From Gorillibacterium massiliense (lineage in GTDB: Bacteria > Bacillota > Bacilli > Paenibacillales > NBRC-103111), in assembly GCF_000455485.1 (NCBI RefSeq), contig NZ_CBQR020000031.1, positions 1 to 59,262 on the forward strand: DNA of 59,262 nucleotides, given 5' to 3'. This document shows, in pieces, positions 1 through 9,483 of the stretch; the stretch's first letter is position 1; the number at the start of each line of letters is the position of its first letter. A program made the position numbers and the translations under genes. Below the pieces are notes generated by a model. That model was not told where the DNA came from. It did no database searches and saw only the letters and a program-made list of their open reading frames with translations.

Positions 1-1
1 A

Positions 2-955
2 GCCCATCCCTTTGAAAATCCGACGGCGCTCACGAATCTGGTGCACATCGTCTGCATGATGCTGCTGCCTACTTCTCTCGTGTATGCCTTTGGCCTCATG
101 ATTAAAAACAAGAAGCAAGGCTGGGCTCTGTTCGCTGCCATGGGCTTCATCTTCCTAGTGATGCTGGCTACGGTGTTCGCGGCCGAATATAAAGGAGTGC
201 CCGCCGCCCAAGCGCTTGGTATCCACGGAAACATGGAGGGCAAAGAGGTACGTCTCGGCGTCGCTCAGTCCGCTTTGTTCACCACCGTAACAACCGCAGC
301 GACCACCGGCTCCGTTGACAATATGCACGAATCGCTGACACCTCTCGGAGGTTTTGTACCCCTTTTCGAGATGATGCTCAACAACGTCTTTGGTGGTAAA
401 GGCGTCGGTCTTCTCAACGGAATCTTGTATTTGATCCTTTCCGTCTTCATCTGCGGACTTATGGTGGGACGGACGCCGGAATTTCTTGGGAAGAAAATCG
501 AAGGTAAGGAAATCAAGCTGGCTTCCATTGCCCTATTGATCCATCCGACTATCATCCTAGCCGGGACGGCGTTAGCCCTTGCCAACCCCGCAGCTGTGTC
601 CTCCATATCGAACGGAGGCTTGCATGGAATTACCGAGGTTCTGTATGCCTACACATCTGGAGCGGCAAATAATGGGTCCGCCTTCGCCGGACTTAATGCC
701 AACACGGATTTTTACAATATCAGCATCGGACTGGTCATGCTCTTCGGCCGCTATTTCTCGATCATTGCCATGCTGGCAGTGGCAGGCTCTCTTGCGGTGA
801 AGCGGACGGTTCCCGTTACGACGGGCACCTTACGGACGAACACGCCGCTATTCACAGGGATTCTGGTGATGATTATTCTCGTCATCGGCGCACTGACCTT
901 TTTCCCAGCCTTGTCGCTGGGGCCGATCGCAGAACATTTGGGTATGGTGCATTAA
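2..955 (+). CDS. kdpA: Potassium-transporting ATPase subunit A (KdpA), 5' truncated by window edge
   Basis: The frame is open from base 2, so the N-terminal part of KdpA lies outside the window; a GTG at 41 is internal, not the start. KdpA is the K+-channel-like membrane subunit of the high-affinity Kdp pump. The visible C-terminal part keeps the filter-type loops (TTAATTGSV followed by [12 protein letters not shown], and later [12 protein letters not shown]) and several hydrophobic segments. It ends 33 bases before kdpB, whose ribosome site TAGGAGG lies in the gap, so the two are co-transcribed. Identity rests on family-typical motifs and on kdpB and kdpC following in the usual order. Confidence 0.96.
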   Translation, partial: AHPFENPTALTNLVHIVCMMLLPTSLVYAFGLMIKNKKQGWALFAAMGFIFLVMLATVFAAEYKGVPAAQALGIHGNMEGKEVRLGVAQSALFTTVTTAATTGSVDNMHESLTPLGGFVPLFEMMLNNVFGGKGVGLLNGILYLILSVFICGLMVGRTPEFLGKKIEGKEIKLASIALLIHPTIILAGTALALANPAAVSSISNGGLHGITEVLYAYTSGAANNGSAFAGLNANTDFYNISIGLVMLFGRYFSIIAMLAVAGSLAVKRTVPVTTGTLRTNTPLFTGILVMIILVIGALTFFPALSLGPIAEHLGMVH

Positions 956-988
956 TACGAGCGCATGGAGCGTTAGGAGGAAACACGA

Positions 989-3034
989 ATGTCGACCGTT
1001 AGAAAAAAGACTTTGACGAAAGCGATCGTCATCCAAGCGATGGCAGACGCATTCAAAAAATTAAACCCGGCGCTAATGATAAAAAATCCGGTTATGTTCG
1101 TTGTCGAAGCAGGCACCGTTATCACGCTGCTGCTGGCCATATACCCCGATCTGTTTGCCAAGAGCGGAGTTAGCCGGGGATACAACATCGCGATATTCGG
1201 TATATTGTTTTTCACGCTGCTGTTCGCCAATTTTGCGGAAGCCTTGGCTGAAGGCCGGGGGAAAGCCCAAGCCGATACGCTGCGGAAGACGAAGTCCGAT
1301 ACCCCGGCAAAGCTGGTGCAAAAGGATGGGACGCTGAAAACCGTGTCCTCGACGACCCTCCGAAAGGGTGACATTGTCCGCGTAGACGCCGGAGATGTGA
1401 TTCCGACGGACGGCGAGATCATCGAGGGGCTGGCTTCCATTGACGAATCGGCGATTACCGGTGAATCGGCACCGGTGATCAAGGAGGCAGGTGGCGATTT
1501 CTCCTCCGTTACCGGGGGCACGAGGGTGGCATCGGATTACATTGTCGTGAAGGTGATGACCGATCCGGGAGAATCGTTTCTGGATCGGATGATCGCCCTG
1601 GTAGAAGGGGCAAAACGGCAAAAAACGCCCAACGAAATTGCCTTGACCACGTTGCTCGCCGTATTGACGCTTATTTTTCTCATTGTAATTATAACCATGG
1701 TGCCATTAGCTAGTTATTTAGGCATCAATCTCGACGTAACAATGCTCATAGCCTTGCTGGTCTGCCTCATTCCCACTACCATAGGCGGATTATTATCCGC
1801 CATCGGCATCGCGGGCATGGACCGGGTCACCCAGTTCAACGTGCTGGCCATGTCTGGAAAAGCGGTGGAGGCGGCCGGGGACATCGATACGTTGATCCTG
1901 GATAAAACCGGTACGATCACCTACGGCAACCGGATGGCGGCGGAATTCATTCCTGTAGCGGGAGCCGCTCCCCAAGAGATCGCCTTTGCATCGTTGCAGG
2001 CTTCGGTTATGGACGAAACGCCTGAAGGGCGTTCCATCGTCGAGCTGGCCAACCAGTTGGGCGCGAAATGGCAGGAGGAAGCATATAAGGACGCGGTACC
2101 CGTCGAGTTTACGGCGGAAAGCCGCATGTCCGGTCTGGATTTGGCCGGGGGATCGGCTATCCGCAAAGGCGCCGTTGACGCCATCAAGAAGTATGTGGCG
2201 GCTAAAGGGGCGAGCATCCCCGCAGAGCTTACGGAGGTGACGAACCGCATCGCCAAAGCGGGAGGCACTCCTCTGGCGGTAGCGGTGGATGAGCGCATCA
2301 TCGGCGTTATCTATTTGAAGGATACGGTGAAGCCCGGCTTGAAGGAACGTTTTGCCGAGCTTCGGTCGATGGGGATCAAAACGATCATGTGTACCGGCGA
2401 CAATCCGCTCACGGCGGCGACCATCGCCCTGGAAGCCGGGGTGGACGATTTCATAGCCGAAGCGAAGCCTGAAGATAAAATTTCCGCCATCAAAAAAGAG
2501 CAGCAGGAAGGCAAGCTGGTGGCGATGACCGGGGACGGTACCAACGACGTTCCCGCATTGGCCCAGGCGGACGTAGGGTTGGCGATGAACTCCGGTACCA
2601 TGGCTGCCAAGGAAGCAGCCAATATGGTCGATTTGGACTCTGACCCGACCAAGCTGCTCTCCGTCGTCGCCATTGGCAAGCAGCTGCTCATTACCCGCGG
2701 CGCGCTGACGACCTTTCCTATCGCCAACGACATCGCCAAATATTTTGCCATTATCCCGGCGCTGTTTATCGCGGCTTACCCGCAACTGCAAGATTTGAAC
2801 ATCATGCACCTGGCAACGCCGAAATCGGCAATTTTGTCCGCGCTTATCTTCAATGCGGTGATTATTCCGCTGCTGATCCCCATCGCCATGAAAGGCGTGA
2901 AGTATCGCACGATGACAGCGGACAAAATGTTGACCCGCAACGTGCTGGTTTACGGGCTTGGCGGCGTGATCGTTCCGTTCATCGGGATCAAGGTCATTGA
3001 CTGGATCTTGCAGGGTTTGCATTTGATATCCTAG
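989..3034 (+). CDS. kdpB: Potassium-transporting P-type ATPase subunit B (KdpB)
   Basis: The 681-aa catalytic subunit of KdpFABC hydrolyses ATP to drive K+ uptake through KdpA. The P-type ATPase signatures are present and intact: the TGES actuator motif near residue 157, the phosphorylation motif DKTGTIT with Asp at residue 305, and the hinge motif [11 protein letters not shown] near residue 515. Hydrophobic segments near residues 35-80, 215-265 and 580-680 fit the family topology. The ATG at 989 has AGGAGG about 8 bases upstream. Length is normal for KdpB (about 680 aa). kdpC follows after 16 bases. Confidence 0.98.
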   Translation: MSTVRKKTLTKAIVIQAMADAFKKLNPALMIKNPVMFVVEAGTVITLLLAIYPDLFAKSGVSRGYNIAIFGILFFTLLFANFAEALAEGRGKAQADTLRKTKSDTPAKLVQKDGTLKTVSSTTLRKGDIVRVDAGDVIPTDGEIIEGLASIDESAITGESAPVIKEAGGDFSSVTGGTRVASDYIVVKVMTDPGESFLDRMIALVEGAKRQKTPNEIALTTLLAVLTLIFLIVIITMVPLASYLGINLDVTMLIALLVCLIPTTIGGLLSAIGIAGMDRVTQFNVLAMSGKAVEAAGDIDTLILDKTGTITYGNRMAAEFIPVAGAAPQEIAFASLQASVMDETPEGRSIVELANQLGAKWQEEAYKDAVPVEFTAESRMSGLDLAGGSAIRKGAVDAIKKYVAAKGASIPAELTEVTNRIAKAGGTPLAVAVDERIIGVIYLKDTVKPGLKERFAELRSMGIKTIMCTGDNPLTAATIALEAGVDDFIAEAKPEDKISAIKKEQQEGKLVAMTGDGTNDVPALAQADVGLAMNSGTMAAKEAANMVDLDSDPTKLLSVVAIGKQLLITRGALTTFPIANDIAKYFAIIPALFIAAYPQLQDLNIMHLATPKSAILSALIFNAVIIPLLIPIAMKGVKYRTMTADKMLTRNVLVYGLGGVIVPFIGIKVIDWILQGLHLIS

Positions 3035-3050
3035 GAATGGAGATAAATCG

Positions 3051-3611
3051 ATGAAAATGTTAGGGAATGCCATACGAGTGTCCATTGTGTTGATGCTGAT
3101 ATGCGGATTTATCTACCCCATGGTGACGACCGGTTTCGCCCAGGTGCTTATGCACAAGCAGGCAAACGGCAGCTTGATCAAAACAGAGAACGGGATCGCC
3201 GGCTCTTCGCTCATCGCGCAGCAGGTCGAATCTCCGAAGCTGTTTCACCCGCGGGCATCGGCAGCCAAGTATGATCCGACCGCTTCCGCCGGCTCCAATC
3301 AGGCGGTTGCATCCGAGGATTACGCCTCCAACCTGGCGAAGAATGTAGAGGCGGTGAAGCAAGACAATCCCGGAATGACGGATGTGCCCGCCGATCTTGT
3401 CACCGGCTCCGGATCGGGTCTGGACCCTGACTTATCCCCCGCGGCAGCCAAGGCACAGGCGCCTCGCATCAGCCGGGAAACGGGAATCAGCGAGGAGGAG
3501 CTGGATCGGTTGATTGACAACAATACCAAAAAGCGTCAATTAGGGATATTCGGCGAGCCGCATGTCAACGTGACGGAGTTGAACATGGATTTGCTGAAGC
3601 TTTTGAAATAA
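3051..3611 (+). CDS. kdpC: Potassium-transporting ATPase subunit C (KdpC)
   Basis: A 186-aa protein with one N-terminal membrane helix (about residues 8-30) and an extracytoplasmic domain containing the family-typical FHPRASAAKYDPTASAGSN stretch and the SGSGLDPDLSP motif. In the Kdp complex KdpC stabilises the assembly and supports nucleotide and K+ affinity. The ATG at 3051 follows GGAG. The gene sits between kdpB and the KdpD-like sensor gene, completing kdpABC; kdpF, if present, would lie upstream of the window. Confidence 0.97.
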   Translation: MKMLGNAIRVSIVLMLICGFIYPMVTTGFAQVLMHKQANGSLIKTENGIAGSSLIAQQVESPKLFHPRASAAKYDPTASAGSNQAVASEDYASNLAKNVEAVKQDNPGMTDVPADLVTGSGSGLDPDLSPAAAKAQAPRISRETGISEEELDRLIDNNTKKRQLGIFGEPHVNVTELNMDLLKLLK

Positions 3612-3621
3612 GGGTGGCAGC

Positions 3622-3659
3622 GCCGCTCCCAAGGTTATGGGGGTGGCTTTTGCCGTTTT
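3622..3659 (+). terminator. Weak hairpin plus T-run between kdpC and the KdpD-like gene
   Basis: The arms 3622-3631 and 3638-3647 can form ten pairs, two of them G-U, with a 6-base loop. TTTT and then a T6 run follow. This looks like a leaky intrinsic terminator that could lower sensor-gene expression relative to the pump. It has not been tested for folding energy. Confidence 0.45.
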
Positions 3660-3683
3660 TTGCAAGGGAAGGGGAGCATCGTC

Positions 3684-5999
3684 TTGAATCAATTCAGGAG
3701 GAAGACGCCGGAAGAAATTTTGTCCTCGATCACGAAGCTTCAGATGGGCAAGCTCAAAGTGTATATCGGGCCGATAAGCGGCTCTGGCAAAACGTATCAT
3801 ATGTTGCGGGAGGGACAGTCTTTAAAGGAGCAAGGCATCGACGTGGTCATCTGTGCCGTCTCCACTCTCCAGCGGCCGGAGACCGTGGACCAGCTTGGCG
3901 ATTTGGAGCGTATCCCCAGTGTCCATTGGTGGAAAAACGGGCAGGAGAAAAAAGATTTGAATTTGAACGCGCTAGTGGAACGAAACCCGGAAGTGGTCCT
4001 GGTTGACGGGCTGGCCCACCGCAACCGGAAAGGCGCCAAATTCGCCACGAGGCTGGATGATATCCGCTATTTATTGAACCGCGGCATCAGCGTTATCACA
4101 TCGGTCAACGTATACGAGCTGGAAGTCTACCGGGAGATGGCCCAAAAGCTGACGGGCATTGCAGCCGAGGAAACGGTGCCGGTGGATGCCTTGGAGTCGG
4201 CTGATGAAGTTGTTCTTTTGGATGTCACTCCGGAAATGATCTTGAAGCGGCTGGAAGAGGGGCATATCAAGCGGGTTAAGGACCCATCCTTGTTCCGGCG
4301 GGGAAATATAGCGGTTTTGCGGGAGCTGGCGCTGCGGCTGGTGGCGGAGGACGTGAACCACTCTTTGGAGGAGCACCGGGAGGAAATGGGGTATAAAGGT
4401 TCCTCCGGCGCCTCCGAAAGGATTCTTGTATCCACCCAGTATAACTGGAACGGGTCCATCTACGTGCGGCGGGGGCAGCAAATCGCCAAACGCTTGAATG
4501 GGGAGCTTATGGTCGTCACTTTTCGCAACAAGCGTAATGCACTTTCCAAGGAAGCGGCCGCCTTCCGGCGGAGTATGATGAAGCTGGTGGATAAAGTTCA
4601 AGGCACCTTCGAAGAGCTTCCTTTTTTCAGTCGGCGGGCTATCGCCTCTACGTTGATCCGTTATGCAGTTGAGCATAACGTGACAAGGGTGGTTATGGGC
4701 CATTCTCGGCATACCCGGCTGCAGGAGCTTTGGCAGGGATCGGTCGTCAATAAACTGTTGAAGGAAATCCGCAACATGGATGTGTTTCTCATCGCCGACA
4801 GGGCCGAATCGGAAGGAGAGCGAATCTTGCCCGCTCAGTTGGAAAACGCAGAAAAGCCTATTTACCACCGGCTGAGCGAGGAAGAGGTTGCGGAAGAAGC
4901 GGATAAGATCAAACGGGGTCGCTTCAAGGTGATCATCGGAGCGGCACCCGGCGTAGGCAAAACGTTTACGATGCTGCGAGAGGGCAACGATCTGTACAAA
5001 GAAGGAATCGATGTGGCAGTCGGGCTGTTGGAAACCCACGGCCGGCAGGAAACGGCCGCCCAAATCCGCGATCTGAAGATTCTCCCTCGGCGAAAGATTG
5101 TATACCAAAACACTGAGCTTACGGAGTTGGACACCGAGGCGATCTTGAAAACCCGTCCCGAGGTTGTGTTGGTGGATGAACTTGCCCATACCAACGTGCC
5201 TGGAAGCCCGCATAAAAAACGGTACGAGGATGTATTGGACATTCTGGACGCGGGTATATCGGTGATTACCACCGTTAATGTCCAACACTTGGAGAGCTTG
5301 AACGACGCCGTGGAACAGATTACCGGCATCCGCGTCCGGGAAACGGTGCCGGACAGCATCCTCCGGATGGCGGATGAGGTGCAGCTGATCGATGTGTCTC
5401 CCGAAGCGCTGCGCAATCGGATGCAGGAAGGGAAGATTTATGCCCAGGCCAAGGTGGAGCAGGCGCTCGGTAACTTTTTCAAGACGGGCAATCTCATTGC
5501 TTTGCGTGAACTGGCGCTGCGCGAGCTTGCCGATGACGTCGACGAGAGGCTGGAGTCGCTGGAACGAACCAACTCTCTGCGCGGTCCCTGGAGACGCAAG
5601 GAAGTGATTTTTATCTGCGTAAACGCCACTCCCCACGCCGAACGTCTTATCCGCCGCGGCTTCCGCACGGCCTATCGCTTGAAAGCGGATTGGTATGTTA
5701 ACTATGTTCGTGTCGGCAACACGCTGTCCGCGGAAGAAAGAACGCGTCTTGAAGCTTTAGAAAGGTTGACTGCCCGATTGGGAGGCTCCTTTCATGTCTA
5801 TGATTGCGGTGATCGGAAACGCATTCCAGCTCTGCTCGCTGAAAAAGCAAAGGAGCGGGAAGCGACGCAGCTGGTGCTGGGCCAATCCCGGCTCTCCTTG
5901 TGGACTCAGCTATGGAAAGGCTCGGTGGTTACCAAGCTGATCCGCCTTTCCCGCTCCATGGATGTGCTGATCGTAGCGGATTACGATCCGCAGGCTTAA
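3684..5999 (+). CDS. Kinase-less protein with two tandem KdpD sensor + USP modules
   Basis: A 771-aa protein holding two copies of the KdpD N-terminal unit (P-loop sensor domain plus universal-stress-protein domain) and no membrane, HisKA or ATPase kinase domain. Module 1 (about residues 20-400) has an altered Walker A (GPISGSGKT) and Walker B VDGLAH, where the usual Glu is Gly. Module 2 (about 405-770) is canonical: GAAPGVGKTF, VDELAHTN and TTVNVQHLESL. Each module ends in a USP part with a GHSR or GQSR motif. In other Bacillota the KdpD USP domain binds cyclic di-AMP, so this may be an added K+/c-di-AMP sensor; that is inference. The start is TTG 3684, chosen for the AAGGGGAG site about 9 bases upstream; an earlier in-frame TTG (3660) lacks one. 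Confidence 0.85.
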   Translation: MNQFRRKTPEEILSSITKLQMGKLKVYIGPISGSGKTYHMLREGQSLKEQGIDVVICAVSTLQRPETVDQLGDLERIPSVHWWKNGQEKKDLNLNALVERNPEVVLVDGLAHRNRKGAKFATRLDDIRYLLNRGISVITSVNVYELEVYREMAQKLTGIAAEETVPVDALESADEVVLLDVTPEMILKRLEEGHIKRVKDPSLFRRGNIAVLRELALRLVAEDVNHSLEEHREEMGYKGSSGASERILVSTQYNWNGSIYVRRGQQIAKRLNGELMVVTFRNKRNALSKEAAAFRRSMMKLVDKVQGTFEELPFFSRRAIASTLIRYAVEHNVTRVVMGHSRHTRLQELWQGSVVNKLLKEIRNMDVFLIADRAESEGERILPAQLENAEKPIYHRLSEEEVAEEADKIKRGRFKVIIGAAPGVGKTFTMLREGNDLYKEGIDVAVGLLETHGRQETAAQIRDLKILPRRKIVYQNTELTELDTEAILKTRPEVVLVDELAHTNVPGSPHKKRYEDVLDILDAGISVITTVNVQHLESLNDAVEQITGIRVRETVPDSILRMADEVQLIDVSPEALRNRMQEGKIYAQAKVEQALGNFFKTGNLIALRELALRELADDVDERLESLERTNSLRGPWRRKEVIFICVNATPHAERLIRRGFRTAYRLKADWYVNYVRVGNTLSAEERTRLEALERLTARLGGSFHVYDCGDRKRIPALLAEKAKEREATQLVLGQSRLSLWTQLWKGSVVTKLIRLSRSMDVLIVADYDPQA

Positions 6000-6003
6000 T
6001 CCG

Positions 6004-6030
6004 TTGAGTTTTCCTTCATTCGTGTATAAT
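6004..6030 (+). promoter_or_regulatory. Possible internal promoter ahead of kdpD/kdpE
   Basis: The 81-base gap contains TTGAGT (6004-6009) and a perfect TATAAT (6025-6030), but the 15-base spacer is short. If active it would transcribe kdpD-kdpE separately from kdpABC. It is a sequence match only. Confidence 0.4.
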
Positions 6031-6080
6031 GAAAGCATGACGAAGACTAATAAGAGATCATGGCCAGGAAGTGAATCAAG

Positions 6081-7496
6081 ATGAGTAAAGAAGCGGGCCA
6101 ACGCGGTTCGATCACCGTATTTCTCGGCGCGGCGCCGGGAGCGGGAAAGACGTTCGCGATGTTGGCTGCGGCGAGGCATATGCGTGAAGAGGGCAAAGAG
6201 GTTGCCGTCGGCTGGCTGGAAGCGGAGGGGTATCCGGAGACGGAGCAGCTAGCAGAACTCTACGATTTTGAAAGGATTCCGCCTGTCAACGCCAAGAACA
6301 AGGGGCAAGCTGGCGGAGAAATGGATACCGACGCCATCATTCGGAGACATCCCGATGTAGTTCTCGTAGACTGTCTTGAGCATGTCAATGCGCCGGGCTC
6401 GTGGCGGGCAAAAAGGTATCTCGAAGTATCTGCCATTTTAGCTGCGGGAATCGATGTGTACACGACCCTGAACATTCAGCACGTCGAAGGCTTGAATGAT
6501 TTGGTACAGCAGATTCTCGAGAAAAAAGTCCGGGACACCGTTCCGGATGGATTCCTGGAGCTGGTCGACCGGTTTCAGTTGGTGGATTGTCCCGCTGAAG
6601 TGCTGATCGAGCGTTATCGAGCAACCGCGCCGGACCGGGAAACCGGAAGAAAACTGGATTCCTTTTTCCGCATCGGAAATCTCAATGCTTTACGGGAAAT
6701 GGCGCTGCGGTTTACCGCACGGCAGGTGGACAGCCACCTGGAACATTACATGCAGGCCAAAGCTATCGCTGGCCCATGGCCCGTTTCGGAAAAAGTGATG
6801 GTATGTATCAGCGCAAGCCCTTTTTCCGTCCAACTGCTGCGCAAAGCCCGGCAAATGGCCGCTAGCATGAAGGCCGAGTGGATCGCGGTACATGTACTCC
6901 ATCCCGACGGGCTTCCCAAAAGTGAGGAAGAGATGAATGGACTATCGCGGAATCTGCTCCTTGCCGAAGAGATGGGGGCAGAGGTTCTGTCCATCACTGG
7001 GGAACGGGTAGCGGATGAACTGCTGAACTTGGCCAGGAGCCGCAACATCAAGACGATCTTGATGGGCAAAAGCCGCCGAAGCCGGTTAATGGCCCGGCTT
7101 CACCCTTCCGTCGTGGAACAGGTGATCCGCAAAAGTGATGGGATCAGCGTCCACGTCATCTCCGAAAAAAGTGACGCACCAATGCCGAAAGAAAAGGTTG
7201 CTCCCCGGCTGGGGACGGCCAAGTTGCCTTATTTGTGGGTGACGCTGTTCGTCCTTCTGCTGACCGTGATTTTCCGTTATGCGGGATTCACGACGGAATC
7301 GGTGAACGTCGCCCTCATGTATCTGTTTCCCGTGCTCATCGCCGCGGTATTTTGGGGGATCGGCCCATCCATATATGCGGCGGGAATGGGGGTCTTGATT
7401 TTTGATTTTTTCTTCATTCCGCCGATCTTGAGCATCTCGGTAGCGGATCTGCAATATTTCATCTCTCTATCGGTATATCTCGCTGTGGCGATTTGA
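6081..7496 (+). CDS. kdpD: KdpD N-terminal part (third sensor module, USP, membrane start), cut by frameshift
   Basis: This 471-aa frame holds the third KdpD sensor domain (GAAPGAGKTF near residue 13), a USP domain (about 240-370, MGKSRRSR) and the first three to four DUF4118-type membrane segments (about 375-471). The Walker B reads VDCLEHVN, so the usual DELAHTN Glu is Cys. The ATG at 6081 follows AGGAAG by 9 bases. Translation stops at TGA 7494-7496 inside the last membrane segment. The missing part (LTASLASRLRRQ and on) continues at once in the -1 frame. Restoring one T in the ATTTGA run would rejoin the frames into one KdpD of ordinary length, so this is a broken or mis-sequenced kdpD. 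Confidence 0.88.
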   Translation: MSKEAGQRGSITVFLGAAPGAGKTFAMLAAARHMREEGKEVAVGWLEAEGYPETEQLAELYDFERIPPVNAKNKGQAGGEMDTDAIIRRHPDVVLVDCLEHVNAPGSWRAKRYLEVSAILAAGIDVYTTLNIQHVEGLNDLVQQILEKKVRDTVPDGFLELVDRFQLVDCPAEVLIERYRATAPDRETGRKLDSFFRIGNLNALREMALRFTARQVDSHLEHYMQAKAIAGPWPVSEKVMVCISASPFSVQLLRKARQMAASMKAEWIAVHVLHPDGLPKSEEEMNGLSRNLLLAEEMGAEVLSITGERVADELLNLARSRNIKTILMGKSRRSRLMARLHPSVVEQVIRKSDGISVHVISEKSDAPMPKEKVAPRLGTAKLPYLWVTLFVLLLTVIFRYAGFTTESVNVALMYLFPVLIAAVFWGIGPSIYAAGMGVLIFDFFFIPPILSISVADLQYFISLSVYLAVAI

Positions 7497-8737
7497 CGGC
7501 CAGCTTGGCATCCCGGCTGCGCCGACAACTGAATCTGACCAAGCAGCGGGAAGCAAGCACGTCGATGCTGTACGCCATCAGCCGGCAGATGACCGCCGTT
7601 TCGGATCTGCGCACTCTTTTCGACAGCATCACCAGGCAAGTAGCCAATGTCATTCATACCCAAGTGATTCTTTACTTGCCCAATGACAAAAACGAACTGG
7701 AATTGACCGCTCCTTCTTCTTGGGGAGAGCGGGATTCGGAGCGGACCATCGCCAGATGGGTCTATCAGATGGGAGAAGCTGCAGGCAGAGGCACCCATAC
7801 CTTGGGAAGTTCATCCGGCCTCTTCGTTCCACTGCGCACCGAAGACAACGTATACGGTGTCATGGCCGTTCACTTGGAAAAGCTGGATGAGGAGGTTGCC
7901 CAGGAAAGCCTGCGCTTCCTGCATGCATTAGGCAGTTTGGCCGCCGTTGCCATCGCCCGGGTCAAATTAAGTGAGGAAGCGAAGCTTGCCCAACTACCTG
8001 CGGATTCCGAAAAGCTGAGAACTTCTTTGCTAGATTCGGTGTCCCACGAGCTGCGAACGCCTCTTGCGACGATCATCGGTTCCGTTACCGCTCTCGCGGA
8101 AGGGGAAGGCATTTTCAGCTCAGAGGACCGCCTGGAGCTTCTTGCCACAATCCAGGACGGGGCGATGCGCATGAACCGGTTGGTCAATAACCTTCTCGGG
8201 ATGGCCAAACTGGAAAGCGGAATGCTGCGTCTGAACAAGCGCTGGTGCGATACCGAGGACATTATCGGCGTCGTTCTGGCCCAGGTCAAAGAGTTCCAGC
8301 AGCACCGTACAATTCGGGTGAATGTTCCGGAAGACGCCGCCTATCTTTATGGAGACGAGGTCTTGTTGGAACAAGCTTTGGTGAATGTTGTCAGCAATGC
8401 AATCAAATATTCGTCGGACCATAGCGTCATTGAGATCTCCGCGCTCCGAACCGACTCGTATTTGTCCATTCGGGTGGCGGACTCCGGTTTTGGACTTTCC
8501 GAGGAGGATCGCGAGCGCATATTCGAGAAATTTTACCGCGCCGGCGCAGCGGGTTCGATTACCGGAACGGGACTCGGCTTAGCCATCGGCAAAGGAATTA
8601 TGGAGCTGCACGGCGGCGATATCTCGGTAGAGCCTAATGGAGAGAAAGGGTCTGTCTTTACGCTGACTCTTCTGCAGGAAGAAACATTGCCGGATGACTT
8701 TATCCATTCATCCCCAGGAGGGTTCCAATCGACATGA
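7493..8737 (+). CDS. kdpD: KdpD C-terminal part: GAF and histidine kinase
   Basis: A 414-aa frame beginning at a TTG whose last two bases overlap the upstream stop (TTGA). Its first residues continue the membrane/linker part of KdpD. A GAF-like domain follows (about 25-155), then HisKA with the phospho-acceptor His185 in SHELRTP and an HATPase domain with N, G1 and G2 boxes (NAIKYSS, VADSGFGLS, GTGLGLAIGKGI). It would phosphorylate KdpE. No ribosome site precedes the TTG, so separate expression would need coupling at the overlap. The stop overlaps the kdpE start as ATGA. Confidence 0.88.
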   Translation: MTASLASRLRRQLNLTKQREASTSMLYAISRQMTAVSDLRTLFDSITRQVANVIHTQVILYLPNDKNELELTAPSSWGERDSERTIARWVYQMGEAAGRGTHTLGSSSGLFVPLRTEDNVYGVMAVHLEKLDEEVAQESLRFLHALGSLAAVAIARVKLSEEAKLAQLPADSEKLRTSLLDSVSHELRTPLATIIGSVTALAEGEGIFSSEDRLELLATIQDGAMRMNRLVNNLLGMAKLESGMLRLNKRWCDTEDIIGVVLAQVKEFQQHRTIRVNVPEDAAYLYGDEVLLEQALVNVVSNAIKYSSDHSVIEISALRTDSYLSIRVADSGFGLSEEDRERIFEKFYRAGAAGSITGTGLGLAIGKGIMELHGGDISVEPNGEKGSVFTLTLLQEETLPDDFIHSSPGGFQST

Positions 8738-9438
8738 CAACAACAAAAGGCGCCCGCATCCTCATCGTGGATGACGAGCCGCAAATTCGCAAACTGCTTA
8801 AGGTATCCCTACAGGCTCATCATTTCGATATCAGCGAAGCGTCTACTGGCGAAGAGGGGATATATCAAGCCACCGTGACTCAGCCGGATTTGATCGTCCT
8901 GGATTTGGGTTTGACCGATATGTCCGGTATGACCGTGCTGGAGCGCATCCGGGAATGGTCGCCGGTTCCGGTTATCGTACTCACGGCAAAAGATCGCGAA
9001 GAGGACAAAATCGCAGCGCTGGACAGCGGGGCCGATGATTACGTGACGAAGCCCTTTGGCATGGGGGAACTGCTTGCCCGCATACGCGTCGCTTTGCGAC
9101 ATGTGGCCAAAACCCCAACGGAACCGGTCCTTCATTTCGGTGAATTGACTCTTGATTTGGCGCAGCGAGCCGTGGAAATAGACGGAAGCCGGATTCACTT
9201 AACCCCGACGGAGTACGATCTTTTAAAGACCCTCGCCGTCAACGCCGGCAAAGTCGTTACCCAAAAGCAACTGCTGCAAACCGTGTGGGGCGGACAGGTT
9301 CATCAATCGGATAGCCATTATTTGCGCATTTACATTGGACATTTGCGGAAAAAGCTGGAGCAAGATCCGACAAGACCGCAGTTCATCATGACGGAGCCGG
9401 GCATCGGTTATCGCTTTTATCTTCCCGACCCGCAATAA
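8734..9438 (+). CDS. kdpE: KdpE, OmpR/PhoB-type response regulator of the kdp operon
   Basis: A 234-aa two-domain response regulator. The receiver domain (1-120) carries the acidic pocket VDDE, phospho-acceptor Asp57 in VLDLGL and the conserved Lys in TKPF. A winged-helix DNA-binding domain (about 130-230) ends with the typical RFIMTEPGIGYRF. Its ATG overlaps the kdpD stop, so translation is coupled. Together with KdpD it should activate kdp expression under K+ limitation or turgor stress. Gene order and length match the family. Confidence 0.96.
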   Translation: MTTTKGARILIVDDEPQIRKLLKVSLQAHHFDISEASTGEEGIYQATVTQPDLIVLDLGLTDMSGMTVLERIREWSPVPVIVLTAKDREEDKIAALDSGADDYVTKPFGMGELLARIRVALRHVAKTPTEPVLHFGELTLDLAQRAVEIDGSRIHLTPTEYDLLKTLAVNAGKVVTQKQLLQTVWGGQVHQSDSHYLRIYIGHLRKKLEQDPTRPQFIMTEPGIGYRFYLPDPQ

Positions 9439-9475
9439 AAAAGTTCCGCTCGCAAACGCAGAGCGGAACTTTTTA
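9438..9475. terminator. Bidirectional terminator between kdpE and PAP2 gene
   Basis: A perfect 9-bp GC-rich stem (9443-9451 with 9461-9469) is flanked by an A-run on one side and a T-run on the other, so it can end transcription from both convergent genes. Confidence 0.9.
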
Positions 9476-9483
9476 ATATGAAA

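Noticed and set aside
1793-3085. Long minus-strand open frame (about 430 codons) opposite kdpB
   Set aside because: It mirrors kdpB in a complementary frame, is rich in His/Arg/Gln without domains, and has no ribosome site. A similar 521-codon frame opposite the KdpD-like gene (4071-5636) is rejected for the same reason.
7485-7500. Programmed -1 frameshifting in kdpD
   Set aside because: No canonical slippery heptamer and no strong downstream stem or internal Shine-Dalgarno were seen; a lost T or stop-start coupling explains it better.
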